Assembly: GCA_023421735.1 (NCBI GenBank)
Contig: JAEZSP010000056.1
Span: 1-64,000, forward strand
DNA length: 64,000 nucleotides
Direction of reading: 5' to 3'
Source: Bacillota bacterium
GTDB lineage: Bacteria > Bacillota_A > Clostridia > Christensenellales > Aristaeellaceae
The notes under the pieces are model-generated. The model had not been told where the DNA came from. It searched no databases and worked only from the letters and a program-made list of their open reading frames with translations. Of the stretch, positions 42,344 to 50,707 are shown one piece after another. How positions within the stretch are numbered: the stretch's first letter is position 1; the number at the start of each line of letters is the position of its first letter. The position numbers were made by a program, and so were the translations under genes.

Positions 42344-42372
42344 AGTATACCATACTCAGCCATTCATTGAAA
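42344..42372 (-). promoter_or_regulatory. Promoter of the XpaC-like gene
   Basis: Minus-strand TTTCAA (42367-42372), 17-base spacer, TATACT (42344-42349) with a TGG extension. Confidence 0.55.
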
Positions 42373-42382
42373 GTGGGAAGTG

Positions 42383-42411
42383 TTGCAATTATGCGTTTTG
42401 TGGACTATAAT
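42383..42411 (+). promoter_or_regulatory. Promoter of the ADP-ribosylglycohydrolase-family gene
   Basis: TTGCAA (42383-42388), 17-base spacer, TATAAT (42406-42411), 26 bases before the ATG. Confidence 0.75.
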
Positions 42412-42437
42412 GTCCGAAAAACGGGCGGAGGGATTAC

Positions 42438-44420
42438 ATGGTAGAAAATCTGTTGCGCACATATGCGGGCTGGCTCGCGAAGCTCGTGGGGATACGGCTC
42501 GGCGCGCCCATCGAGGGCTGGACATATGAAAAGATCGCCGCAGAAATCGGCGAAATCGACGGTTATGTGGAAGATATTTCCCGCTTTGCGGCGGACGACG
42601 ATTCCAATGGCCCGATGATCTTTATTCGCGCGCTGCGGGATTACGGCCTCAACGCCACGGCGGAGGACATCGGCAACACATGGCTGAATTACACGCCCTA
42701 CGAGCACGGTATGTTCTGGTGGGGTGGGTACGGCGTTTCGACCGAGCACACCGCGTATCTGAATCTCGCAAACGGCATTCCGGCGCCGCGTTCCGGTTCG
42801 ACGCAGCAAAACGGCGCGGCGGTTGCGGAACAGATCGGCGGACAGATTTTCATTGATACATGGGGCCTCGTGTTTCCCGGCGACCCGGCGCGCGCGGCGG
42901 AATATGCGGCCCGTGCGGCGAGCGTCAGCCATGACGGTGAGGGAAAATACGGGGGCATGTACGTCGCCGCAGCGGTTGCCATGGCGTTTGGGGAGCGCGA
43001 CATTGAGAAGATCGTTCTGGGCGCGCTTGATTTCATCCCCGACTGCGCGTATGCCCGCGTGGTGCGCGCGGTGAAGGCATTCCGGGACGAAAACCCCGAC
43101 GATTGGCGCGCCTGTTTCCGGTACATATTTGAAAACTTCGGCTACGACCGCTATCCCGGCGCGTGCCATATCATTCCCAACGCCGCGGTGATGACACTTT
43201 CCATGCTCTACGGCGGCGGCGACTTCGACCGGACGCTCAACATCTGCTGTATGTGCGGATGGGATACGGATTGCAATGTGGGGAATGTTGCGGCCATCAT
43301 GGGCGTCATGCTGGGCATCGAGAAGATCGCGTACCAAAAGTGGCTTGCGCCCATCAACGACGGCTTTGCGGTTTCCTCACTCATGGGTTCCCTCAATTAT
43401 ATGGACGCTCCCTGGTGTGCGCGTTATCTTAACGATCTCGCGCTCTGGCTTGCGGGCAGGGAGAGCCATTTTGATCCGGGGATTCGCATCTACGACTTCG
43501 CATTCCCCGGTTCCACCCACTCCTTTGAGGCGGAAAACGCGGAAATGGAAAACGCGGGCGGCTGTCTGCGGTGTCGATGTGTCGGCCCTGCCGAAATCTT
43601 TCGCCGGACGTACCGCGCGCCGATGTCGTTTATGGACGATCGGTATCAGCCGGTGATGAGCCCTGAACTGTACCCCGGGCAGCGGGTGACGTTCAAGCTG
43701 CGCGGCGCAAATGTGCGCGTGCGTGCGTTTGCGCGGGATATGCTGTCGGGGCGGATCATCGAGGGCGAAGATGTGATGCTCAACGGCGCGGCCGAGGTTT
43801 TTGTCGATCTTCCCACGCTCGAAAACGCATGCATGGAGCGCGCGGGCATTTTGGTTGACGGGGGGGAAGTGTTCATCGACGAAATGCGCTTATCGGGAAA
43901 GCCGGACTATGCCGCCGATTTCGCACACATTCCCATGGAAAGGCACCACGGCGGGCGCACGAGCCTGCAGGCGTTTACGCGCCACAAGGGCATCGCCGGG
44001 ATTGAAGACGGGCAGCTTTCGCTGTCCTGTGCGGACAGCGGCGCGGTATTTACGGGGGATGTGGAGTGGGACGATTACGCATTCGAGGCGGAAATGGTTC
44101 CCGTCGCGCCGGGCGACTGCGCGCTGATCGTGCGTGCGGCGGGCGCCGTTTTAAACGTCTCTGTTTCCCTCGAGCCCGAGGGCGTGCTGCGGGCATATGC
44201 GGGCAATCAAATTCTCGCCGAAGCGGCGTGCGCATTTGAGATTGGGAAAAAATACGCCCTGCGCATTGAATGCGCGGGCGATTTGGTGCGCGTGTACGCG
44301 GATGGAAGAGACCTTTTGTCCTTTCAAACCACGCGTGCGCGCGGCGCCGTTGGCTTTGGCGTTCGGCGCGGCGCACACATGCATGTCACTCGGTACGCGG
44401 TAAGGCCATGTCGGGGGTAA
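42438..44420 (+). CDS. ADP-ribosylglycohydrolase-fold protein with C-terminal LamG-like domain
   Basis: 660 residues. Residues about 1-320 are the ADP-ribosylglycohydrolase fold, with metal motifs DDDSN (54-58) and GWDTDCNVGN near 276 replacing the TDDT and DTDT patterns, and WLAKLVGIRLGAPIEGW at the start. Residues about 330-480 form a beta-rich linker region; about 490-660 look like a concanavalin/LamG-type sandwich (GVEWDDYAFEAEMVPVAPGD-type strands). Such fusions occur in glycan-degrading bacteria and are probably N-glycoside or glycan hydrolases rather than protein de-ADP-ribosylases. No signal peptide. The 3' end overlaps the convergent lgt gene by 35 bases. Confidence 0.83.
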   Translation: MVENLLRTYAGWLAKLVGIRLGAPIEGWTYEKIAAEIGEIDGYVEDISRFAADDDSNGPMIFIRALRDYGLNATAEDIGNTWLNYTPYEHGMFWWGGYGVSTEHTAYLNLANGIPAPRSGSTQQNGAAVAEQIGGQIFIDTWGLVFPGDPARAAEYAARAASVSHDGEGKYGGMYVAAAVAMAFGERDIEKIVLGALDFIPDCAYARVVRAVKAFRDENPDDWRACFRYIFENFGYDRYPGACHIIPNAAVMTLSMLYGGGDFDRTLNICCMCGWDTDCNVGNVAAIMGVMLGIEKIAYQKWLAPINDGFAVSSLMGSLNYMDAPWCARYLNDLALWLAGRESHFDPGIRIYDFAFPGSTHSFEAENAEMENAGGCLRCRCVGPAEIFRRTYRAPMSFMDDRYQPVMSPELYPGQRVTFKLRGANVRVRAFARDMLSGRIIEGEDVMLNGAAEVFVDLPTLENACMERAGILVDGGEVFIDEMRLSGKPDYAADFAHIPMERHHGGRTSLQAFTRHKGIAGIEDGQLSLSCADSGAVFTGDVEWDDYAFEAEMVPVAPGDCALIVRAAGAVLNVSVSLEPEGVLRAYAGNQILAEAACAFEIGKKYALRIECAGDLVRVYADGRDLLSFQTTRARGAVGFGVRRGAHMHVTRYAVRPCRG

Positions 44421-45321
44421 ATCGGTAGAGAACGCAGGTCGCAGCGAGCGACGCGAGATAGAGCGCGAGCGCGGCGGGGGAGACGGAGCCGAGGACGCCT
44501 GTCCCGACCAGAACCGCCGCCGCGAAGCACAGCACCGGGGCCGCGACGCGCCAGAGGAGTCCGCCCCGTGCGCGCCGTGCGAATGCCAGCGCGACCACGA
44601 ACAACGCGAGCAGACTCAGAAGTTGCGACACGCGCACACTGCCCCAATAGAGGCTGTCCGTGCGCAGGCCTTCGACCGCGCCGCGTTCGAGCGCGTACAG
44701 GAATACGTACCACAAAAAGATGTCGCCGGTTTTTCGGAAGAAGCGCCTGCGTTCCGCGATGAGCAGAAACGCGACGATGAGAAAGCACCACATCGACTCG
44801 TAAAAAAACGTTGCCGCGTGCCACTTCCCATCCGCTGCGATGAACACCCCGGCGGGAAAGAACTGGTACTTGGCATTTTGGATTGCGACGCCGTATGCCT
44901 CCTGGTTGAGAAAGTTTCCCCAACGCCCGATGGCCTGCCCCAGCGCGAGCGAGGGCGCGGCGAGGTCGGCCAGGTGCCAGAATCCGACCTTCTTCCAGCG
45001 CGCGTAGATGAGGGCGGCGATGGCGCCGCCGATGACCGCGCCATAGATCGCAAGGCCACCAAGGCGCAGGTTCAGAATGGAGAGAAGATCGCCCTTGTAA
45101 AGGTCCCACTCGAACGCCACGTAGTAAAGGCGCGCGCAGACGACCGAGATTGGCACCGCGATGAGCGTGAGGTTCAGCGTCGTCTCGGGCGGCACGCCCA
45201 GGCGCTTTTCGCGCCGGGACGCGAGCAATACGCCTAGGAGGACCCCCAGTGCCATCAGAATCCCGTAGAACCGAATGGGAAATCCCGCGATCGTCAAGGA
45301 ATTGCGGCTTAATTCGAACAA
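44386..45321 (-). CDS. lgt: Prolipoprotein diacylglyceryl transferase
   Basis: Transfers diacylglycerol from phosphatidylglycerol to the lipobox Cys of prelipoproteins. About 311 residues, seven membrane helices. Signature GQAIGRWGNFLNQEAYG with the catalytic region, IRFYGILMALG at the start, and YPRH-like C-terminal region replaced by loops. TTG at 45321 is preferred because AGAGGTGG lies five bases before it; a GTG three codons upstream overlaps that site. With lspA at 50228 it completes lipoprotein maturation. It has a longer C-terminus than usual, reaching into the convergent neighbour. Confidence 0.93.
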   Translation of the reverse strand: MFELSRNSLTIAGFPIRFYGILMALGVLLGVLLASRREKRLGVPPETTLNLTLIAVPISVVCARLYYVAFEWDLYKGDLLSILNLRLGGLAIYGAVIGGAIAALIYARWKKVGFWHLADLAAPSLALGQAIGRWGNFLNQEAYGVAIQNAKYQFFPAGVFIAADGKWHAATFFYESMWCFLIVAFLLIAERRRFFRKTGDIFLWYVFLYALERGAVEGLRTDSLYWGSVRVSQLLSLLALFVVALAFARRARGGLLWRVAAPVLCFAAAVLVGTGVLGSVSPAALALYLASLAATCVLYRFTPDMALPRTE

Positions 45322-45344
45322 TATTACCACCTCTATCGGCGCCT

Positions 45345-45374
45345 ATTATAATCATTTTGGCGCGGAATTGTCAA
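45345..45374 (-). promoter_or_regulatory. Promoter of lgt
   Basis: Minus-strand TTGACA (45369-45374), 18-base spacer, TATAAT (45345-45350). Confidence 0.75.
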
Positions 45375-45384
45375 TACAAGGTCG

Positions 45385-45413
45385 TTGCATCATCAACATA
45401 GAATGCTTATAAT
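45385..45413 (+). promoter_or_regulatory. Promoter of the division/envelope cluster
   Basis: TTGCAT (45385-45390), 17-base spacer, TATAAT (45408-45413), divergent from the lgt promoter. Confidence 0.75.
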
Positions 45414-45476
45414 AGGAATATGGTGGATAGAAATGTCTGCCTTTATGCGCGAATTTGACGGGCGGAGTGTGTTTAC

Positions 45477-46652
45477 ATGCAAAGGATGAGGATCAAAGGA
45501 AGATTTTTTGTGTTCCTGGCGATTATCATCCTCATCGTGTTTTTCATCGTCCGCCCCTATCTGTCCTTCGGGGACAAGACGGAGGTCATCATGATGGCCT
45601 CATCCAACTACACCGAGACCATGCAGGCGGTGATCGTGCGGGACGAGAACCTGGTGACCGCCGAATCCATCGCGCGCATCGAGTACATTGCGGCGGAGGA
45701 CACGCTCGTGTCCGCGGGTGACACGATCGCCTACCTCTACTCGACCGGCTACTCGGAGAGCGAGCTCAAAAAGCTAGAGACCATCCGGGAAAACATACAG
45801 GCCTACCACAAGATCAAGCTCGAGAACATCATCGATCCGAACCTCGAGCGTCTCGATCTCACGGTTGGGCAGTGGGCGCTGCAGTTTAAAGCGCTCGTGA
45901 CCGGAAAGACGAACGGCAATCTCATCACGGTAACCCGCCAGCTTGAGAACGCAATGGTCGCCCGGCAGGAGTATATGCGCTCCAACATGAGAAGCGACCT
46001 CAAGCTCAATAATCTTTATGCGCAGGAGAATACCCGCCTGAACAGCATTGCTTCCTGGCGCGTGGAGTCAGACGCGCAGTCTTCCGGCGTCGTCTCCTTT
46101 TATACCGACGGCTACGAAAGCGCGCTGAACGCGTCGACCGTTTCATCCCTTTCCGCCGCGCAGGTCAAAAAGGTGCTCGCGGGCGAGCCCCTTGGGGACG
46201 CGTCGAACCGCGTCAAGAGCATCTACCGCCTCGTGAACCAGTCGAGCTGGTACGTCGCAATCCTGACCGACGGAAAGAAGTGGAACCCCATCGTCGATCA
46301 GGAATACTCGATGCAGTTCGAGGGATTCGAGGATCTGACGTTTACTGCGCGGGTGACGACCGTTTCGCAGTCGGATGGGAGCGTGCTTGCGGTGTTTCGC
46401 ATCGACGAGCCGATCGGCCCTCTGATCTATCAGAGGCAGGCGCGCGCGAGCGTTTCGATCACCTTCACCGGCCTCTCGGTTTCCGCGAAGGCGATCAACG
46501 AACAAAACGGCCAGACGGGCGTCTGGCTCTACGATGTGCCGGGCGGAACGTTTGTTCCGGTGACGGTTTTGTCCTCGGACGGCAAGACGGCGCTCATCGA
46601 GCCGCAGGTCGACGGCGCGCTGTCGGCCTTCCAGAGAGTCTTGATAAAGTGA
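45477..46652 (+). CDS. HlyD-like membrane-anchored protein of the division cluster
   Basis: 391 residues with one N-terminal membrane helix (about 8-28) and an extracytoplasmic HlyD/RND-adaptor-type region: a lipoyl-like segment (IEYIAAEDTLVSAGDTIAYL), a helical hairpin (about 95-185) and beta-barrel-like parts. In many Clostridia a homologous gene precedes yggS-sepF. No transporter partner is nearby, so a structural role at the envelope or division site is as likely as efflux. The start has a modest ribosome site (GGCGGAG). Confidence 0.78.
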   Translation: MQRMRIKGRFFVFLAIIILIVFFIVRPYLSFGDKTEVIMMASSNYTETMQAVIVRDENLVTAESIARIEYIAAEDTLVSAGDTIAYLYSTGYSESELKKLETIRENIQAYHKIKLENIIDPNLERLDLTVGQWALQFKALVTGKTNGNLITVTRQLENAMVARQEYMRSNMRSDLKLNNLYAQENTRLNSIASWRVESDAQSSGVVSFYTDGYESALNASTVSSLSAAQVKKVLAGEPLGDASNRVKSIYRLVNQSSWYVAILTDGKKWNPIVDQEYSMQFEGFEDLTFTARVTTVSQSDGSVLAVFRIDEPIGPLIYQRQARASVSITFTGLSVSAKAINEQNGQTGVWLYDVPGGTFVPVTVLSSDGKTALIEPQVDGALSAFQRVLIK

Positions 46653-46661
46653 GGGTTCAAC

Positions 46662-47327
46662 ATGACGCGCGATGAATTGATCGCGAAGAACATTGACGAT
46701 TGGAAAAAGAAATTGAACGGTGCGCAGATTTGCGCGGTCACCAAGACCATGCCGGTCGCGGATTTGAACGCGGCAGTGCGTGCGGGTGCGGATGCGGTGG
46801 GCGAAAACCGCGTGCAGGAGTTGATGGACAAGTTTGAATCCATCGAACCCGGCGCGCGCGTCCATTTGATCGGCCGGCTTCAGACAAACAAGGTTCGGTA
46901 TGTCATCGGCAAGGTCCATATGATTCAGTCCCTCGACCGCGACGCGCTCGCCCTGGAGATTTCCAAACGTTCGGCGCAGGCGGGGGTCGAGACCCGTACC
47001 CTCGTTCAGGTCAACGTTGCGCGCGAGCCGCAAAAGGGCGGCGTTGAACCGGACGCGCTCTTCCCGTTTCTCGAAACATGCGCCGCGCTTCCGGGACTTC
47101 GGGTGGACGGGCTCATGGCGGTCATGCCGTTCGCGGACGACCCCGAGGACGTGCGCCCCTACATGCGCCAAATGCGCGCGCTGTTCGAAGAAGCCGCGCG
47201 CGCGCACATCCACGGCGTCCATATGGATGTCCTTTCGATGGGCATGTCGGGAGACTGTCTGGTCGCCGCGGAAGAGGGATCGACCATGGTGCGCATCGGG
47301 CGCGGCATATTCGGTTCGCGCACGTAA
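46662..47327 (+). CDS. yggS: YggS-family PLP homeostasis protein
   Basis: 221-residue single-domain TIM-barrel PLP-binding protein (YggS/YlmE). PLP Lys in ICAVTKTMP, then AVGENRVQEL, VHLIGRLQTNKVRY, VNVAREPQKGG, DVLSMGMSGD and STMVRIGRGIFG phosphate loop. Involved in PLP and amino-acid homeostasis, conserved next to sepF. ATG nine bases after the previous stop. Confidence 0.95.
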   Translation: MTRDELIAKNIDDWKKKLNGAQICAVTKTMPVADLNAAVRAGADAVGENRVQELMDKFESIEPGARVHLIGRLQTNKVRYVIGKVHMIQSLDRDALALEISKRSAQAGVETRTLVQVNVAREPQKGGVEPDALFPFLETCAALPGLRVDGLMAVMPFADDPEDVRPYMRQMRALFEEAARAHIHGVHMDVLSMGMSGDCLVAAEEGSTMVRIGRGIFGSRT

Positions 47328-47371
47328 CCGCCGTCCAATTTTTGCCCCACCGGGCGCATGGAGGAATATCA

Positions 47372-48049
47372 ATGGCACAAAATAAACCCGGCATGTTTAA
47401 AAAGATATTGAACGTCATCGGCATCGTGGACGACGGCCCGCGCGATTACGACGACGATTATGATGCGGCCTATTCGCGTCAGGGACGACCCAGCACATAT
47501 GTGCCCCACCAGCAGAGATCCCGCACGGAGGAGACGCGCCGCCGCACCGTCGTTCCGGACGAGCGCAGGGGTTATTCCGCGCCGTCGCGCGCGAGCGCTT
47601 ATGACGAAGGCTACACCGTGCGCCGTTCGACGCGCGCTTATGAGGACGACTTTGCAGAGCCGGTGCGCCAGCCGCGCCGTGCCGCGCAGAGCCGGGCGAG
47701 CGAACCCCTGCCGGTGCGCACGCCTTCGCGCTTTTCGCAGAACAACGCGGTTGCCGCGGTTGCGCCACAGGCGCGTTCCGTCACTCCTGCAAGCGCGCGC
47801 ACGGTCATGTTTTCGATCATGTCGCTCGAGGAATGCTGCGAGGTGATCGATTCGCTGATTGGCGGGAATATCGTGCTTTTGACGCTCGATGCGCTCGACC
47901 CGAAGCTTACCCAGCGCGCGGTCGATACGCTTTCCGGGGCCGTGTTCGCCTTGCACGCGACCATCCGCAAGGCCTCCGACAAGACGTATCTGATCGCGCC
48001 GCGCACAGTCGAGGTCAACGAGACCTATGACGTTGAGCGCCGGTTTTAG
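47372..48049 (+). CDS. sepF: Cell division protein SepF
   Basis: 225 residues. N-terminal amphipathic membrane-targeting helix (MFKKILNVIGIV), a long disordered Arg/Tyr/Pro-rich linker (about 30-130, longer than in Bacillus), and the C-terminal SepF dimer domain (RTVMFSIMSLEECCEVIDSL, QRAVDTLSGAVFAL, KTYLIAPRTVEV). It tethers FtsZ to the membrane. The ATG at 47372 follows GGAGG; longer in-frame extensions overlap yggS and are not supported. Confidence 0.95.
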   Translation: MAQNKPGMFKKILNVIGIVDDGPRDYDDDYDAAYSRQGRPSTYVPHQQRSRTEETRRRTVVPDERRGYSAPSRASAYDEGYTVRRSTRAYEDDFAEPVRQPRRAAQSRASEPLPVRTPSRFSQNNAVAAVAPQARSVTPASARTVMFSIMSLEECCEVIDSLIGGNIVLLTLDALDPKLTQRAVDTLSGAVFALHATIRKASDKTYLIAPRTVEVNETYDVERRF

Positions 48050-48058
48050 GAGGATTCA

Positions 48059-48331
48059 ATGGGTTATCTGTTTCAGGCGTTGTATTTGTTTCTGGAGATC
48101 ATGTCGACGGCGCTGTTTGTCTACGTTATTCTTTCGTGGATCGCGCCCCGTACAACGATCTATGATTATCTCGGTCGGTTTCTTGAGCCGTTTCTCAGGC
48201 CGTTTCGCATTCTGTCGAATCGGCTGCTCGGGCGGTATGCGCTGCCGATCGATTTTTCGGTCATCTTCGCGTGGATTGGCATCGGAATCATTCGATACCT
48301 CCTCTCGGTGTTGTATTCCATGCTATTATGA
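48059..48331 (+). CDS. yggT: YggT family membrane protein
   Basis: 90 residues with two membrane segments (ALYLFLEIMSTALFVYVILS and IDFSVIFAWIGIGIIRYLLS) and the central amphipathic FLEPFLRPFRILSNRL motif. YlmG/YggT proteins are linked to division-site and osmotic functions. Ribosome site TAGGAGG; overlaps ylmH by ATGA. Confidence 0.93.
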   Translation: MGYLFQALYLFLEIMSTALFVYVILSWIAPRTTIYDYLGRFLEPFLRPFRILSNRLLGRYALPIDFSVIFAWIGIGIIRYLLSVLYSMLL

Positions 48332-49056
48332 CCGATGAGAAGCGGTTGTTTGAGCTCGCGCACCGCGGTGCTTTTGCGGACAAACCCGCGTTCTCCCGCT
48401 TCCTCGAACCTTCGATGATCCCCGTTGCAGAAAAATGCGCCCGGCAGGCGGGCGCGCATGTGGCGTTTTTCGGCGGATATGAAGGCGCGGAGCGCGTGGT
48501 CGCGGCGTTTTCGGCGGGAGGTGGGGCGATCGAATACCCCATCGTCTGCCTCGCCCTTCGTTGGAATCAAAAGTATGGCGCCGCGGGGCACCGCGATCTT
48601 CTGGGCGCGGTGATGGGCCTTGGCATCGACCGGGAGGCGACGGGGGACATCGTGGTTGCGGATGGCGTCGCGTATCTGTTTTCAGAGCGAGAAATGGCGC
48701 GGTATCTGCGTGAAAACCTCACATCCGCCGGCCGCGTGAAACTGACGGTAACGGAGGAAGCGGGCGGTGTGGTGGCTGCGGAGCCGGAGGGTGTCCGCGC
48801 GCGGATCACGTTTTCATCGCCGCGCCTCGATGCCATTTTGTCCGCGGGCTACGACCTTTCGCGTGCCGAAGCGCAGCGGATGATCGCAGCCGGATTGGTG
48901 AAACTGAACCACGTCCCGGTGGAGCGCACGGACGCACAGGTCAAGGAGGGCGACCTCCTCTCTGCGCGCGGGCACGGGCGGCTCAAGGTCGAGGAAATGC
49001 TCGGCGAAACAAAAAAAGGACGTCTGGCGGCGCGCGTGTTCCGGTACGGAAAATAG
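48328..49056 (+). CDS. ylmH: YlmH-type RNA-binding protein with S4 domain
   Basis: 242 residues, start ATG at 48328 overlapping the yggT stop. N-terminal alpha/beta region (LEPSMIPVAEKC, AFFGGYEGAERVVAAF, HRDLLGAVMGLGIDREATGD) and C-terminal S4 RNA-binding domain (RLDAILSAGYDLSRAEAQRM, AGLVKLNHVPVERTDAQVKE, DLLSARGHGRLKV). YlmH acts on stalled ribosomal subunits in Bacillus; here assigned by family and position. Confidence 0.94.
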   Translation: MTDEKRLFELAHRGAFADKPAFSRFLEPSMIPVAEKCARQAGAHVAFFGGYEGAERVVAAFSAGGGAIEYPIVCLALRWNQKYGAAGHRDLLGAVMGLGIDREATGDIVVADGVAYLFSEREMARYLRENLTSAGRVKLTVTEEAGGVVAAEPEGVRARITFSSPRLDAILSAGYDLSRAEAQRMIAAGLVKLNHVPVERTDAQVKEGDLLSARGHGRLKVEEMLGETKKGRLAARVFRYGK

Positions 49057-49161
49057 ACGGATCGGTAAAATCACGCCGAGATGGGAGGAAACGGCGCGGC
49101 GTTGGCGAATAAGATAACAAACTACCCACATGGGATCAATCACGAAAGGATGTTGTGAAGA

Positions 49162-49674
49162 ATGCCGATTAGTGTGAAAGATATCAAGGAAAAGGACTTT
49201 ACCGCCCAGAAGCACGGCTATGCGATTGAGGAAGTGGATGATTTTCTCGACGAGATCGCGGAGCAGGTGTCGGAACTGATCAAGGAGAACCTTCTTTTGA
49301 AGGACAGGCTCGCCAAGGCAGAATCCACGCCGCCGCCCGCCCCGGTCGTCATCCAGAAGGAGAGCGCCAAGCCCGACTTCGACGACGAGGGTTATTTCAA
49401 GAATCTCGAAAGCGCCATGCGCGAGTCGCTCATCAATGCGCAGCGCATTGCGGAGGAGACGAAGAAAAAGGCCGACAAGGAAGCCGAGGAATCCGTATCT
49501 GCCGCGCGTGCCAAGGCGGAAGCCTTGACGACCGAGGCGAAGAACGAGGTTGACGCCATGAAGGCGGAGGCTCAGTCCATGCGTGAAATGATCGCGAAGT
49601 ACCGCACGGATTTCCGCGCGCTCATCGAGGAGCAGATTAAGGTATTGAAGACCCGGGAGTCGCTTTTCGACTGA
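49162..49674 (+). CDS. divIVA: DivIVA/GpsB-type cell-pole and division protein
   Basis: 170 residues. N-terminal lipid-binding DivIVA domain (ISVKDIKEKDFTAQKHGYAI, EEVDDFLDEIAEQVSELIKE) followed by a Pro linker (ESTPPPAPVV) and a long coiled coil (about 85-165). Recognises curved membrane at the septum and poles. About 105 bases separate it from ylmH. Confidence 0.95.
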   Translation: MPISVKDIKEKDFTAQKHGYAIEEVDDFLDEIAEQVSELIKENLLLKDRLAKAESTPPPAPVVIQKESAKPDFDDEGYFKNLESAMRESLINAQRIAEETKKKADKEAEESVSAARAKAEALTTEAKNEVDAMKAEAQSMREMIAKYRTDFRALIEEQIKVLKTRESLFD

Positions 49675-49950
49675 CCGGATGGAAGACGGAGTTGAGCCGT
49701 CGGACGCGGGCGGAGGCTCGCCCGGCGGCTTTTCCGTATGCCGCGAAGCGGATGGCCGAACCCGTGCAGATGAAGACGCGACGATTCGTCGGGTCTTGGC
49801 TGACCCGGTTTTGCGCACGGGAAATCGGGGCCGAGATTCGAGGTAATGGGCCGACGGCGGCGGCTTTTTCCCATCAGGATAATGCGTGTCGCCGCATGCC
49901 GTGCATTTTGCGCAGCCGATTCGGGGATACTGGCGTCGGAGGCGACAAAT
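49675..49950 (+). other. Gene-free spacer with terminator and GC-rich hairpins
   Basis: A terminator-like hairpin follows divIVA: 49696-49699 with 49726-49729 outside and 49708-49712 with 49719-49723 inside, then TTTT at 49730-49733. Further short stems occur (GACGATTCGTC near 49778; GGGTC-TTGGCT-GACCC near 49793). Clostridial relatives often carry a T-box leader and ileS here; no T-box core (GGGTGGNACCGCG) is visible. No gene is supported. Confidence 0.5.
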
Positions 49951-50226
49951 GTGCGCGATAGTTTGGAAGAGCGGGTCGACAAGCTCGCGGGGGTGCTCGA
50001 ACGGATGCGACTGGACGAGTATCTCGACCGCGTAACGAACCGCAGACGAATGATCTGGGAAAACCTTCTCTATGGCATGATGCGCGGGGTCGGCTATATG
50101 ATCGGCTTTACCGTGCTGGGCGCGCTGGTACTCGTGATACTGGGCAGGATCGCGTCGAACAACATTCCCGTTCTGGGCGGATTTTTGGCGGAGGTGCTCG
50201 CCGAGGTGGAGGCGTGCAGACAATGA
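49951..50226 (+). CDS. DUF5665-like small membrane protein
   Basis: 91 residues from the GTG at 49951, seven bases after GGAGG. N-terminal helix (SLEERVDKLAGVLERMRLDE), RRRMIWENLLYGMMRGVGYM, then one membrane helix (IGFTVLGALVLVILGRI) and a short tail (IPVLGGFLAEVLAEVEAC). The pattern matches DUF5665 family proteins of Clostridia, function unknown. It is one base from lspA. Confidence 0.75.
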   Translation: MRDSLEERVDKLAGVLERMRLDEYLDRVTNRRRMIWENLLYGMMRGVGYMIGFTVLGALVLVILGRIASNNIPVLGGFLAEVLAEVEACRQ

Positions 50227-50227
50227 A

Positions 50228-50707
50228 ATGGACATAAAAGGAAAATTCAGGGGTGCATGGGTCGTGCCAGTGGCGCTCGTGCTCGACCGGATCACGAAAG
50301 CGTGGGCGGCTGGATACGGGGATGGTGCGCACGCGATCATACCGGGGATATTGGGCTACCGCTACGCACAGAACACAGGGGCGGCCTTTTCCATATTCAG
50401 CGGGATCACGCAGATCTTGGCGCTTTTAACCGCGCTTTTGATCGTCGGGGTTTCGCTGTATCTGTTTTTTGGAAAGGACATTCCGCGCGTTGCGCGCTAC
50501 GGGCTCTGGCTTGTAGTCGCGGGTGGACTGGGAAACCTTTACGACCGTATTTTCTACGGTTACGTCGTCGATTTTTTCAATTTTCTGTTTGTTGATTTCG
50601 CTATTTTCAACGTCGCGGATATCTGCGTGACGTGCGGGGCGGTGCTTGCCATTGCAAGCATCCTCTGGCAGGATGCGCGCAAGGGGGCAAGGCATGCGGC
50701 TGATTGA
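50228..50707 (+). CDS. lspA: Lipoprotein signal peptidase (signal peptidase II)
   Basis: 159 residues, four membrane helices, aspartic protease that removes lipoprotein signal peptides after Lgt modification. Catalytic motifs GGLGNLYDRIFYGYVVDF and FAIFNVADICV contain the two catalytic Asp; YRYAQNTGAAFS is the conserved third motif. The N-terminal VLDRITKAW corresponds to DxxTK. Confidence 0.96.
   Translation: MDIKGKFRGAWVVPVALVLDRITKAWAAGYGDGAHAIIPGILGYRYAQNTGAAFSIFSGITQILALLTALLIVGVSLYLFFGKDIPRVARYGLWLVVAGGLGNLYDRIFYGYVVDFFNFLFVDFAIFNVADICVTCGAVLAIASILWQDARKGARHAAD

Noticed and set aside
49675..49950. T-box leader as expected before ileS
   Set aside because: The conserved T-box core sequence is not present and no aminoacyl-tRNA synthetase gene follows.
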